Shown here one piece after another: positions 10,436 to 22,602 of a stretch of DNA of 64,000 bases. The position numbers were made by a program, and so were the translations under genes. Under the pieces are notes generated by a model. That model saw nothing but the letters and a program-made list of their open reading frames with translations, was not told the origin of the DNA and did no database searches. Positions within the stretch are counted from its first letter, which is position 1. Each line of letters opens with the position of its first letter. This DNA comes from Hyperoodon ampullatus (lineage: Eukaryota; Chordata; Mammalia; Artiodactyla; Ziphiidae): positions 62,001 through 126,000 of the forward strand of contig CATKHW010000059.1 in NCBI GenBank assembly GCA_949752795.1, given 5' to 3'.

Positions 10436-12174
10436 AGGTACGTTGGAATCGCCTTTAAAGCACAGGAAGAGGGGCACAACTTCGACAATGCTGCACTTGG
10501 CCAAAAAGGGCGTATGCGTTTTCACCTGAATATATTCAGGAGAAAACGCATACGCCCTTTTTGGCCAAGCAAGCAAGCGGGCAATGCAAATCTGCACTAC
10601 AAAGAAGTATCACTTCCTACCGGTCAAAAGGGACATCCACAAAATGTGTAAAAACCAGAAAGGCAAGACAGGCCCTGGAGAAAAGGGAGCCTTATTATGC
10701 TGATGGGCGGGATGTAAATTGCCAACTGCCTCTCTGGAGGAGTATATTGTGTTCCCTAAAACAAGTAAAGAACAGAGCTACAGAGCCAAGGGCACTTCCA
10801 GTCTAGGGAATATACTTTGGGAAAACTGAAAATCAATAAGACAGAGCCACCCCAAAATTTAGGGCTGCACTGCTTACAAGGACCTCAACTTGGGTACACC
10901 TTAAATATCCCAGGAAATATAAAAATGGTTCAAAAAATTGTGGTACTTACGTACGATGGAATATCCCTCAGCCATGAAATCAATGTCATAAGACCCATAG
11001 CAGCAAAATGGGTGGATTAAGGTACGATGATTCTAAGTGAAATAAGTCACACAGAAAAAGAAACTTATCATAAGATATCACTTATGAAGATCCTGTAGAC
11101 ATGGCTACACTTGAACTGAGTTAAGAAAGAGAACAGTGTCTCACATTTAGAAAACACTCTTATGCCTGCTTAAGGGGGAAGGAGAGGTAGTGTGATGCAT
11201 AAAACCAGAGTTTGATATAAGCACAGGTACCGTTCCAAAAACCAACTATGGAATAGACAAGACCTACACCTTCCTCAGTGAAAGGGACTGAAAACACCAT
11301 ATTTCCCGCAGAGGAATATATCTGACTAGTAAGAATCTTAAAACCTATGTATTGATATGTCTCCGTAAGGGAATCAAGTGTGTCTAGACTGGCATAAACA
11401 TGGCAGCGAGAATCAGCTCAAACCCAGTATAAAAAGGAATTTCAAAAACAAAACAAAAAAACTGGGAAATTCTTTACAATTCCTTCAGGGTCAATGTTGA
11501 AACCTGGAATGACCCTATCTACAACGACAGCTGGATGTGGCATAAGGCTGGACACTTGGGACTGAGGGGATTGGTGAGATTGGGTGAGCAAATACAGACC
11601 CTTTAAAGCAATAATGCATGGCACCCATTCCATGGGTCCCAACTCTCCAGGTTGAAGGGAATATTACTACAGTTATAACATGTACGGGAAACCTAGAGAA
11701 CGGACCCACTGTGAATACGAAAGGTTTCTAAAACTCAACGAAGAGTCCCTCTCCTGGTGCTCCGGTTTGACTTTCCATCTGCTTTACTATCAACCTCCCA
11801 ACTTGGAGAGACAGCCCCTTCAACCTCCTGGTTCGCACAGGTTGCCAATTTGGCAGAGGATGAAAGGGAAGAGGGAGAACCAATGAGAGAGTAGCTGTTA
11901 GGCATTTGGAAGGGCACATATCACTGTAATTTCCCGGCAGGAAGAAGAATTAACCAAAGTCTCAGCCCCCCACCGGGAACCAGTATAGGTCCTGAACCAA
12001 AATTTTGGACTTGCGGTCAGCTCACCAAAAACGAGTTGAAAAATGGAGCTCAGGGGCACAGCAATTCACAAACTGGCCGAGTAATAAAGGACAACTATCG
12101 TCCAAAATTCTGTTGAGGGAAGGCAACGAGGCGGACTTGAAAGCGAGGCAGAATAGCAGGAAACAGATTTCAAG
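10436..12174 (+). repeat. Satellite copy 7 (1,739 bp), relic frame with premature stop
   Basis: The ORF2-tail frame ends early at 11018-11020 (TTCAGG became TTAAGG), a change shared with partner copy 19. Its native stop is TAG at 11096-11098 rather than TAA. The palindrome (10496-10569) has one private arm mismatch, TTCACCTG. It has the downstream variant GGTCAATGTTGAAACC. Confidence 0.97.
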
Positions 12175-13913
12175 AGGTACGTTGGAATCGCCTTTAAAGC
12201 ACCGGAAGAGGGGCACAACTTCGACAATGATGCACTTGGCCAAAAAGGGCGTATGCGTTTTCTCCTGAATATATTCAGGAGAAAACGCATACGACCTTTT
12301 TGGCCAAGCAAGCAAGCGGGCAATGCAAATCTGCACTACAAAGAAGTATCACTTCCTACCGGTCAAAAGGGACATCCACAAAATGTGTAAAAACCAGAAA
12401 GGCAAGACAGGCCCTGGAGAACAGGGAGCCTTGTTATGCTGATGGGCGGGATGTAAATTGCCAACTGCCTCTCTGGAGGAGTACATTGTGTTCCCTAAAA
12501 CAAGTAAAGAACAGAGCTACAGAGCCAAGGGCACTTCCAGTCTAGGGAATATACTTTGGGAAAACTGAAAATCAATAAGACAGAGCCACCCCAAAATTTA
12601 GGGCTGCACTGCTTACAAGGACCTCAACTTGGGTACACCTTAAATATCCCAGGAAATATAAAAATGGTTCAAAAAATTGTGGTACTTACGTACGATGGAA
12701 TATCCCTCAGCCATGAAATCAATGTCATAAGACCCATAGCAGCAAAATGGGTGGATTCAGGTACGATGATTCTAAGTGAAATAAGTCACACAGAAAAAGA
12801 AACTTATCATAAGATATCACTTATGAAGATCCTGTAAACATGGCTACACTTGAACTGAGTTAAGAAAGAGAACAGTGTCTCACATTTAGAAAACACTCTT
12901 ATGCCTGCTTAAGGGGGAAGGAGAGGTGGGGTGATGCATAAAACCAGAGTTTGATATAAGCACAGGTACCGTTCCAAAAACCAACTATGGAATAGACAAG
13001 ACCTACACCTTCCTCAGTGAAAGGGACTCAAAACACCATATTTCCCGCAGAGGAATATATCTGACTAGTAAGAATCTTAAAACCTATATATTGATATGTC
13101 TCCGTAAGGGAATCAAGTGTGTCTAGACTGGCATAAACATGGCAGCGAGAATCAGCTCAAACCCAGTATAAAAAGGAATTTCAAAAACAAAACAAAAAAA
13201 CTGGGAAATTCTTTACAATTCCTTCAGGGTCAATGTTGAAACCTGGAATGACCCTATCTACAACGACAGCTGGATGTGGCATAAGGCTGGATACTTGGGA
13301 CTGAGGGGATTGGTGACATTGGGTGAGCAAATACAGACCCTTTAAAGCAATAATGCATGGCACCCATTCCATGGGTCCCAACTCTCCAGGTTGAAGGGAA
13401 TATTACTACAGTTATAACATGTACGGGAAACCTAGAGAACGGACACACTGTGAATACGAAAGGTTTCTAAAACTCAACGAATAGTCCCTCTCCTGGTGCT
13501 CCGGTTTGACTTTCCATCTGCTTTAATATCAACCTCCCAAGTTGGAGAGACAGCCCCTTTAACCTCCTGGTTCGCACAGGTTGCCAATTTGGCAGAGGAT
13601 GAAAGGGAAGAGGGAGAACCAATGAGAGAGTAGCTGTTAGGCATTTGGACGGGCACATATCACTGTAGTTTCCCGGCAGGAAGAAGAATTAACCAAAGTC
13701 TCAGCCCCCCACCGGGAACCAGTATAGGTCCTGAACCAAAATTTTGGACTTGCGGTCAGCTCACCAAAAACGAGTTGAAAAATGGAGCTCAGGGGCACAG
13801 CAAATCACAAACCGGCCGAGTAATAAAGGACAACTATCGTCCAAAAATCTGTTGAGGGAAGGCAACGAGGCGGACTTGAAAGCGAGGCAGAATAGCAGGA
13901 AACAGATTTCAAG
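12175..13913 (+). repeat. Satellite copy 8 (1,739 bp)
   Basis: Partner of copy 20. Both have CATACGACC in the right arm of the palindrome (12235-12308) and the ACCCATAGCAGC variant in the ORF2 tail. The relic frame is open (12556-12837). Near its end it has AGCAAATCACAAACCGG, shared with copies 10 and 20. Confidence 0.97.
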
Positions 13914-15651
13914 AGGTACGTTGGAATCGCCTTTAAAGCACTGGAAGAGGGGCACAACTTCGACAATGATGCACTTGGCCAAAAAGGGCGTATGCGTTTT
14001 CTCCTGAATATATTCAGGACAAAACGCATACGTCCTTTTTGGGCAAGCAAGCAAGCGGGCAATGCAAATCTGCACTACAAAGAAGTATTACTTCCCACCG
14101 GTCAAAAGGGACATCCACAAAATGTGTAAAAACCAGAAAGGCAAGACAGGCCCTGGAGAACAGGGAGCCTTGTTATGCTGATGGGCGGGATGTAAATTGC
14201 CAACTGCCTCTCTGGAGGAGTACATTGTGTTCCCTAAAACAATTAAAGAACAGAGCTACAGAGCCAAGGCCACTTCCAGTCTAGGGAATATACCTTGGGA
14301 AAACTGAAAATCAATAAGACAGAGCCACCCCAAAATTTAGGGCTGCACTGCTTACAAGGACCTCAACTTGGGTTCACCTTAAATATCCCAGGAAATATAA
14401 AAATGGTTCAAAAAATTGTGGTACTTACGTACGACGGAATATCCCTCAGCCATGAAATCAATGTCATAAGACCAGTAGCAGCAAAATGGGTGGATTCAGG
14501 TACGATGATTCTATGTGAAATAAGTCACACAGAAAAAGAAACTTATCATAAGATATCACTTATGAAGATCCTGTAAACATGGCTACACTTGATCTGAGTT
14601 AGGAAAGAGAACAGTGTCTCACATTTAGAAAACACTCTTATGCCTGCTTAAGGGGGAAGGAGAGGTGGGGTGATGCATAAAACCAGAGTTTGATATAAGC
14701 ACAGGTACCGTTCCAAAATCCAACTATGGAATAGACAAGACCTACACCTTCCTCAGTGAAAGGGACACAAAACACCATATTTCCCGCAGAGGAATATATC
14801 TGACTAGTAAGAATCTTAAAACCTATGTATTGATATGTCTCCGTAAGGGAATCAAGTGTGTCTAGACTGGCATAAACATGGCAGCGAGAATCAGCTCAAA
14901 CCCACTATAAAAAGGAATTTCAAAACCAAAACAAAAAAACTGGGAAATTCTTTACAATTCCTTCAGGGTCAAGGATGAAACCTGGAATGTCACTATCTAC
15001 AACGACAGCTGGATGTGGCATAAGGCTGGAAACTTGGGACTGAGGGGATTGGTGAGATTGGGTGAGCAAATGCAGACCCTTTAAAGCAATAATGCATGGC
15101 ACCCATTCCATGGGTCCCAACTCTCCAGGTTGAAGGGAATATTACTACAGTTATAACATGTATGAGAAACCTAGAGAACGGACACACTGTGAATATGAAA
15201 TGTTTCTAAAACTCAACGAATAGTCCCTCTCCTGGTGCTCCGGTTTGACTTTCCATCTGCTTTACTATCAACCTCCCAACTTGGAGAGACAGCCCCTTTA
15301 CCTCCTGGTTCGCACAGGTTGCCAATTTGGCAGAGGATGAAAGGGAAGAGGGAGAACCAATGAGAGAGTAGATGTTAGGCATTTGGACGGGCACATATCA
15401 CTGTAATTTCCCGGCAGGAAGAAGAATTAACCAAAGTCTCATCCCCGCACCGGGAACCAGCATAGGTCCTTTACCAACATTTTGGAATTCCGGTCAGCTC
15501 ACCAAAAACGAGTTGAAAAATGGAGCTCAGGGGTACAGCAATTCACAAACTGGCTGAGTAATAAAGGACAACTATCGTCCAAAAATCTGTTGACGGAAGG
15601 CAACTAGGCGGACTTGAATTCGAGGCAGAATAGCAGGAAACAGATTTCAAG
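13914..15651 (+). repeat. Satellite copy 9 (1,738 bp)
   Basis: Defines a type shared with copies 11, 21, 24 (part) and 26: GGGTTCACCTT, ATTCTATGTGAAATAAG and AAGGATGAAACCTGGAATGTCAC. Its last part (about 15,440 on) departs from copy 11, with CCTTTACCAACATTTTGGAATTCC shared only with copy 21. The palindrome (13974-14047) has three mismatches. The relic frame is open (14295-14576). Confidence 0.97.
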
Positions 15652-17390
15652 AGGTACGTTGGAATCGCCATTAAAGCACAGGAAGAGGGGCACAACTTCG
15701 ACAATGATGCACTTGGCCAAAAAGGGCGTATGCGTTTTCTCCTGAATATATTCAGGAGAAAACGCATACGCCCTTTTTGGCCAAGCAAGCAAGCGGGCAA
15801 TGCAAATCTGCACTACAAAGAAGTATCACTTCCCACCGGTCAAAAGGGACATCCACAAAATGTGTAAAAACCAGAAAGGCAAGACAGGCCCTGGAGAACA
15901 GGGAGCCTTGTTATGCTGATGGGCGGGATGTAAATTGCCAACTGCCTCTCTGGAGGAGTACATTGTGTTCCCTAAAACAAGTAAGGAACAGAGCTACAGA
16001 GCCAAGGGCACTTCCAGTCTAGGGAATATACTTTGGGAAAACTGAAAATCAATAAGACAGAGCCACCCCAAAATTTAGGGCTGCACTGCTTACAAGGACC
16101 TCAACTTGGGTACACCTTAAATATCCCAGGAATTATAAAAATGGTTCAAAAAATTGTGGTACTTACGTACGATGGAATATCCCTCAGCCATGAAATCAAT
16201 GTCATAAGACCAGTAGCAGTAAAATGGGTGGATTCAGGTACGATGATTGTAAGTGAAATAAGTCACACAGAAAAAGAAACTTATCATAAGATATCACTTA
16301 TGAAGATCCTGTAAACATGGCTACACTTGAACTGAGTTAGGAAGGAGAACAGTGTCTCACATTTAGAAAACACACTTATGCCTGCTTAAGGGGGAAGGAG
16401 AGGTGGGGTGATGCATAAAACCAGAGTTTGATATAAGCACAGGTACCGTTCCAAAAACCAACTATGGAATAGACAAGACCTACACCTTCCTCAGTGAAAG
16501 GGACTGAAAACACCATATTTCCCGCAGAGGAATATATCTGACTAGTAAGAATCTTAAAACCTATGTATTGATATGTCTCCGTAAGGGAATCAAGTGTGTC
16601 TAGACTGGCATAAACATGGCAGCGAGAATCAGCTCAAACCCACTATAAAAAGGAATTTCAAAAACAAAACAAAAAAACTGGGAAATTCTTTACAATTCCT
16701 TCAGGGTCAATGTTGAAACCTGGAATGACCCTATCTACAACGACAGCTGGATGTGGCATAAGGCTGGACACTTGGGACTGAGGGGATTGGTGAGATTGGG
16801 TGAGCAAATACAGACCCTTTAAAGCAATAATGCATGGCACCCATTCCATGGGTCCCAACTCTCCAGGTTGAAGGGAATATTACTACAGTTATAACATGTA
16901 CGGGAAACCTAGAGAACGGACCCACTGTGAATACGAAAGGTTTCTAAAACTCAACGAATAGTCCCTCTCCTGGTGCTCCGGTTTGACTTTCCATCTGCTT
17001 TACTATCAACCTCCCAACGTGGAGAGACAGCCCCTTCAACCTCCTGGTTCGCACAGGTTGCCAATTTGGCAGAGGATGAAAGGGAAGAGGGAGAACCAAT
17101 GAGAGAGTAGCTGTTAGGCATTTGGAAGGGCACATATCACTGTAATTTCCCGGCAGGAAGAAGAATTAACCAAAGTCTCAGCCCCCCACCGGGAACCAGT
17201 ATAGGTCCTGAACCAAAATTTTGGACTTGCGGTCAGCTCACCAAAAACGAGTTGAAAAATGGAGCTCAGGGGCACAGCAAATCACAAACCGGCCGAGTAA
17301 TAAAGGACAACTATCGTCCAAAAATCTGTTGAGGGAAGGCAACGAGGCGGACTTGAAAGCGAGGCAGAATAGCAGGAAACAGATTTCAAG
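15652..17390 (+). repeat. Satellite copy 10 (1,739 bp), hybrid
   Basis: The 5' half carries GGAATTATAAAAATGG and GTAGCAGTAAAATGG, shared with copy 27. The 3' half switches to the copy 7 type (GGTCAATGTTGAAACC). The palindrome at 15712-15785 is perfect. The relic frame is open (16033-16314). Its partner in the large duplication is copy 22, up to about 16,500. Confidence 0.97.
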
Positions 17391-19128
17391 AGGTACGTTG
17401 GAATCGCCTTTAAAGCACTGGAAGAGGGGCACAACTTCGACAATGATGCACTTGGCCAAAAAGGGCGTATGCGTTTTCTCCTGAATATATTCAGGAGAAA
17501 ACGCATACGCCCTTTTTGGGCAAGCAAGCAAGCGGGCAATGCAAATCTGCACTACAAAGAAGTATTACTTCCCACCGGTCAAAAGGGACATCCACAAAAT
17601 GTGTAAAAACCAGAAAGGCAAGACAGGCCCTGGAGAACAGGGAGCCTTGTTATGCTGATGGGCGGGATGTAAATTGCCAACTGCCTCTCTGGAGGAGTAC
17701 ATTGTGTTCCCTAAAACAATTAAAGAACAGAGCTACAGAGCCAAGGCCACTTCCAGTCTAGGGAATATACCTTGGGAAAACTGAAAATCAATAAGACAGA
17801 GCCACCCCAAAATTTAGGGCTGCACTGCTTACAAGGACCTCAACTTGGGTTCACCTTAAATATCCCAGGAAATATAAAAATGGTTCAAAAAATTGTGGTA
17901 CTTACGTACGACGGAATATCCCTCAGCCATGAAATCAATGTCATAAGACCAGTAGCAGCAAAATGGGTGGATTCAGGTACGATGATTCTATGTGAAATAA
18001 GTCACACAGAAAAAGAAACTTATCATAAGATATCACTTATGAAGATCCTGTAAACATGGCTACACTTGAACTGAGTTAGGAAAGAGAACAGTGTCTCACA
18101 TTTAGAAAACACTCTTATGCCTGCTTAAGGGGGAAGGAGAGGTGGGGTGATGCATAAAACCAGAGTTTGATATAAGCACAGGTACCGTTCCAAAAACCAA
18201 CTATGGAATAGACAAGACCTACACCTTCCTCAGTGAAAGGGACACAAAACTCCATATTTCCCGCAGAGGAATATATCTGACTAGTAAGAATCTTAAAACC
18301 TATGTATTGATATGTCTCCGTAAGGGAATCAAGTGTGTCTAGACTGGCATAAACATGGCAGCGAGAATCAGCTCAAACCCACTATAAAAAGGAATTTCAA
18401 AACCAAAACAAAAAAACTGGGAAATTCTTTACAATTCCTTCAGGGTCAAGGATGAAACCTGGAATGTCACTATCTACAACGACAGCTGGATGTGGCATAA
18501 GGCTGGAAACTTGGGACTGAGGGGATTGGTGAGATTGGGTGAGCAAATGCAGACCCTTTAAAGCAATAATGCATGGCACCCATTCCATGGGTCCCAACTC
18601 TCCAGGTTGAAGGGAATATTACTACAGTTATAACATGTACGGGAAACCTAGAGAACGGACACACTGTGAATACGAAAGGTTTCTAAAACTCAACGAATAG
18701 TCCCTCTCCTGGTGCTCCGGTTTGAATTTCCATCTGCTTTACTATCAACCTCCCAACTTGGAGAGACAGCCCCTTTACCTCCTGGTTCGCACAGGTTGCC
18801 AATTTGGCAGAGGATGAAAGGGAAGAGGGAGAACCAATGAGAGAGTAGATGTTAGGCATTTGGACGGGCACATATCACTGTAATTTCCTAGCAGGAAGAA
18901 TAATTAACCAAAGTCTCATCCCCCCACCGGGAACTAGCATAGGTCCTGAACCAAAATTTTGGACTTGCGGTCAGCTCACCAAAAACGAGTTGAAAAAAGG
19001 AGCTCAGGAGTACAGCAATTCACAAACTGGCCGAGTAATAAAGGACAACTATCGTCCAAAAATCTGTTGAGGGAAGGCAACGAGGCGGACTTGAAAGCAA
19101 GGCAGAATAGCAGGAAACAGATTTCAAG
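17391..19128 (+). repeat. Satellite copy 11 (1,738 bp)
   Basis: Matches copy 9 at 3,477 bp and copy 26 at 26,079 bp. Its last 300 bp (TTTCCTAGCAGGAAGAATAATTAACC, GAACTAGCATAGG) are shared with copy 26 and not with copy 9. The palindrome (17451-17524) has a single mismatch near the right end, TTTTTGGGCAAG. The relic frame is open (17772-18053). Confidence 0.97.
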
Positions 19129-20865
19129 AGGTACGTTGGAATCGCCATTAAAGCACAGGAAGAGGGGCACAACTTCGACAATGATGCACTTGGCCAAAAA
19201 GGGCGTATGCGTTTTCTCCTGAATATATTCAGGAGAAAACGCATACGCCCTTTTTGGCCAAGCAAGCAAGCGGGCAATGCAAATCTGGACTACAAAGTAG
19301 TATCACTTCCCACGGTTAAAAGCGACATCCACAAAATGTGTAAAAACCAGAAAGGCAAGACAGGCCCTGGAGAACAGGGTGCCTTGTTATGCTGATGGGC
19401 GGGATGTAAATTGCCAACTGCCTCTCTGGAGGAGTGCATTGTGTTCCCTATAACAAGTAAACAACAGAGCTACAGAGCCAAGGGCACTTCCAGTCTAGGG
19501 AATATACCTTGGGAAAACTGAAAATCAATAAGACAGAGCCACTCCAAAATTTAGGGCTGCACTGCTTACAAGGACCTCAACTTGGGTACACCTTAAATAT
19601 CACTGTAAATATAAAAATGGTTCAAAAAATTGTGGTACTTACGTACGATGGAATATCCCTCAGCCATGAAATCAATGACATAAGACCAGTCGCAGCAAAA
19701 TGGGTGGATTCAGGTACGATGATTCTAAGTGAAATAAGTCACAGAGAAAAAGAAACTTATCATAAGATATCACTTATGAAGATCCTGTAAACATGGCTAC
19801 ACTTGAACTGAGTTAGGAAAGAGAACAGTGTCTCACATTTAGAAAACACTCTTATGCCTGCTTAAGGGGGAAGGAGAGGTGGGGTGATGCATAAAACCAG
19901 AGTTTGATATAAGCACAGGTACCGTTCCAAAAACCAACTATGGAATAGACAAGACCTAAAACTTCCTCAGTGAAAGGGACTCAAAACCCCATATTTCCCG
20001 CAGAGGAATATATCTGACTAGTAAGAGTCTTAAAACATATGTATTGATATGTCTCCGTAAGGGAATCAAGTGTGTCTAGACTGGCATAAACATGGCAGCG
20101 AGAATCAGCTCAAACCCACTCTAAAAAGGAATTTCAAAACAAAACGAGAAAACTGGGAAATTCTTTACAATTCCTTCAGGGTCTCTGATGAAACCTGGAA
20201 TGACCCTATCTACAATGACAGCTGGATGTGGCATAAGGAGGGACACTTGGGACTGAGAGGATTGGTGAGATTGGGTGAGCAAATGCAGACCCTTTAAAGC
20301 ACAAATGCCTGGCACCGTTTCCATAGGTCCCAAGTCTCCAGGTTGAAGGGAATATTACTACAGCTATAACCTGTACGGGAAATCTAGAGAACGGACACAC
20401 TGTGAATACGAAAGATTTCTAAAACTCAACGAATAGTCCCTCTCCTGGTGCTCCGGTTTGACTTTCCATGTACTTTACTATCAACCTCCCAACTTGGAGA
20501 GACAGCCCCTTTAACCTCCTGGTTCGCACAGGTTGCCAATTTGGCAGAGGATGAAAGGGAAGAGGGAGAACCAATGAGAGAGTAGATGTTAGGCATTTGG
20601 ACGGGCACATATCACTGTAATTTCCCGGCAGGAAGAAGTATTAACCAAAGTCTCAGCCACCCACCGGGAACCAGTATAGGTCCTGAACCAAAATTTTGGA
20701 CTTGCGGTCAGCTCACCAAAAACGAGTTGAAAAATGGAGCTCAGGGGCACAGCAATTCACAAACTGGTCGAGTAATAAAGGACAACTATTGTCCAAAATT
20801 CTGTTGACGGAACGCAACGAGGCGGACTTCAAAGCGAGGCAGAATAGCAGGAAACAGATTTCAAG
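19129..20865 (+). repeat. Satellite copy 12 (1,737 bp)
   Basis: Partner of copy 29 at 29,550 bp. Both have ATCACTGTAAATATAAAAATGG, CCCACGGTTAAAAGCGACATCC and the odd downstream run AGCACAAATGCCTGGCACCGTTTCCATAGG. The palindrome at 19189-19262 is perfect. The relic frame is open (19509-19790). The A tract reads AAAACAAAACGAGAAAAC. Confidence 0.97.
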
Positions 20866-22602
20866 AGGTACGTTGGAATCGCCTTTAAAGCACAGGAAGA
20901 GGGGCACAACTTCGACAATGATGCACTTGGCCAAAAAGGGCGTATGCGTTTTCTCCTTAATATATTCAGGAGAAAACACATACGCCCTTTTTGGCGAAGC
21001 AAGCAAGCGGGCAATGCAAATCTGCACTACAAAGAAGTATCACTTCCCACCGGTCAAAGGGACATCCACAAAATATGTAAAAACCAGAAAGGCAAAACAG
21101 GCCTTGGAGAACAGGGAGCCTTGTTATGATGATGGGTGGGATGTAAATTGCCAACTGCCTCTCTGTAGGAGTGCATTGTGTTCCCTAAAACAAGTAAAGA
21201 ACAGAGCTACAGAACCAAGGGCACTTCCAGTCTAGGGAATATACCTTGGGAAACTGAAAATCAATAAGACAGAGCCACCCCAAAATTTAGGGCTGCACTG
21301 CTTACAAGGACCTCAACTTGGGTACACCTAAAATATCGCAGGAAATATAAACATGGTTCAAAAAATTGTGGTACTTATGTACGATGAAATATCCCTCAGC
21401 CATGAATTCTATGTCATAAGACCAGTAGCAGCAAAATGGGTGGATTCAGGTACGATGATTCTAAGTGAAATAAGTCACACAGAAAAAGAAACTTATCATA
21501 AGATATCACTTATGAAGATCCTGTAAACATGGCTACACTTGAACTGAGTTAGGAAAGAGAACAGTGTCTCACATTTAGAAAACACTCTTATGCCTGCTTA
21601 AGGGGGAAGGAGAGGTGGGGTGATGCATAAAACCAGAGTTTGATATAAGCACAGGTACCGTTCCAAAAACAAACTATGGAATAGACAAGACCTACACCTT
21701 CCTCAGTGAAAGGGACTCAAAGCACCATATTTCCCACAGAGGAATATATCTGACTAGTAAGAATCTTAAAACCTATGTATTGATATGTCTCCATAAGGGA
21801 ATCAAGTGTGTCTAGACTGGCATAAACATGGCAGCGAGAATCAGCTCAAACCCACTATAAAAAGAAATTTCAAAAACAAAACAAAAAAACTGGGAAATTC
21901 TTTACAATTCCTTCAGGGTCTCTGATGAAACCTGGAATGACCCTATCTACAAAGACAGCTGGACGTGGCATAAGACTGGACACTTGGGACTGAGCGGATT
22001 GGTGAGATTGGGTGAGCAAATGCAGACCCTTTAAAGCAATAATGCATGGCACCCATTCCATGGGTCCCAACTCTCCAGGTTGAAGGGAATATTACTACAG
22101 CTATAACATGTACGGGAAACATAGAGAACGGACACACTGTGAATACGAAAGGTTTCTAAAACTCAACGAATAGTCCCTCTCCTGGTGCTCCGGTTTGACT
22201 TTCCATCTGCTTTACTATCAACCTCCCAACTTGAAGAGACAGCCCCTTTAACCTCCTGGTTCGCACAGGTTTCCAATTTGGCAGAGGATGAATTGGAATA
22301 GGGAGAACCAATGAGAGAGTAGCTGTTAGGCATTTGGACGGGCACATATCGCTGTAATTTCCCGGCAGGAAGAAGAATTAACCAAAGTCTCAGCCACCCA
22401 CCGGGAACCAGTATAGGTCCTGAACCAAAATTTTGGACTTGCGGTCAGCTCACCAAAAACGAGTTGAAAAATGGAGCTCAGGGGCACAGCATTTCACAAA
22501 CTGGCCGAATAATAAAGGGCAACTATCGTCCAAAAATATGTTGAGGGAAGGCAACGAGGCGGACTTGAAAGCGAGGCAGAAGAGCAGGAAACAGATTTCA
22601 AG
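20866..22602 (+). repeat. Satellite copy 13 (1,737 bp), relic frame broken
   Basis: Partner of copy 30. Both have TACACCTAAAATATCGCAGG, which puts a TAA in the ORF2-tail frame. This copy also lost single bases at GGTCAAAGGG and GGGAAACTG. The palindrome (20926-20999) has three mismatches (CTCCTTAAT, AACACATACG, TTGGCGAAG), two of them absent from copy 30. Confidence 0.97.

Larger units (their letters stand above)
2470..16500 (+). repeat. Large duplicated block, left member (about 14 kb)
   Basis: Copies 2 (3' half) to 10 recur in order 20,864 bp downstream. The offset is identical at every unit I anchored (for example 3860/24724, 5600/26464, 16033/36897), so the two members have no net length difference across eight units. 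Shared private variants, such as the premature stop in copies 7/19, confirm descent. Edges are placed by diagnostic variants and are good to a few hundred bases. Confidence 0.9.

Noticed and set aside
20696..21235. The longest open frame in the window (179 codons, copies 12-13)
   Set aside because: It exists only because single-base losses in copy 13 join two short frames of the satellite. It starts without ATG, spans the palindrome and lacks domains. Its pieces are L1 ORF2 relics.
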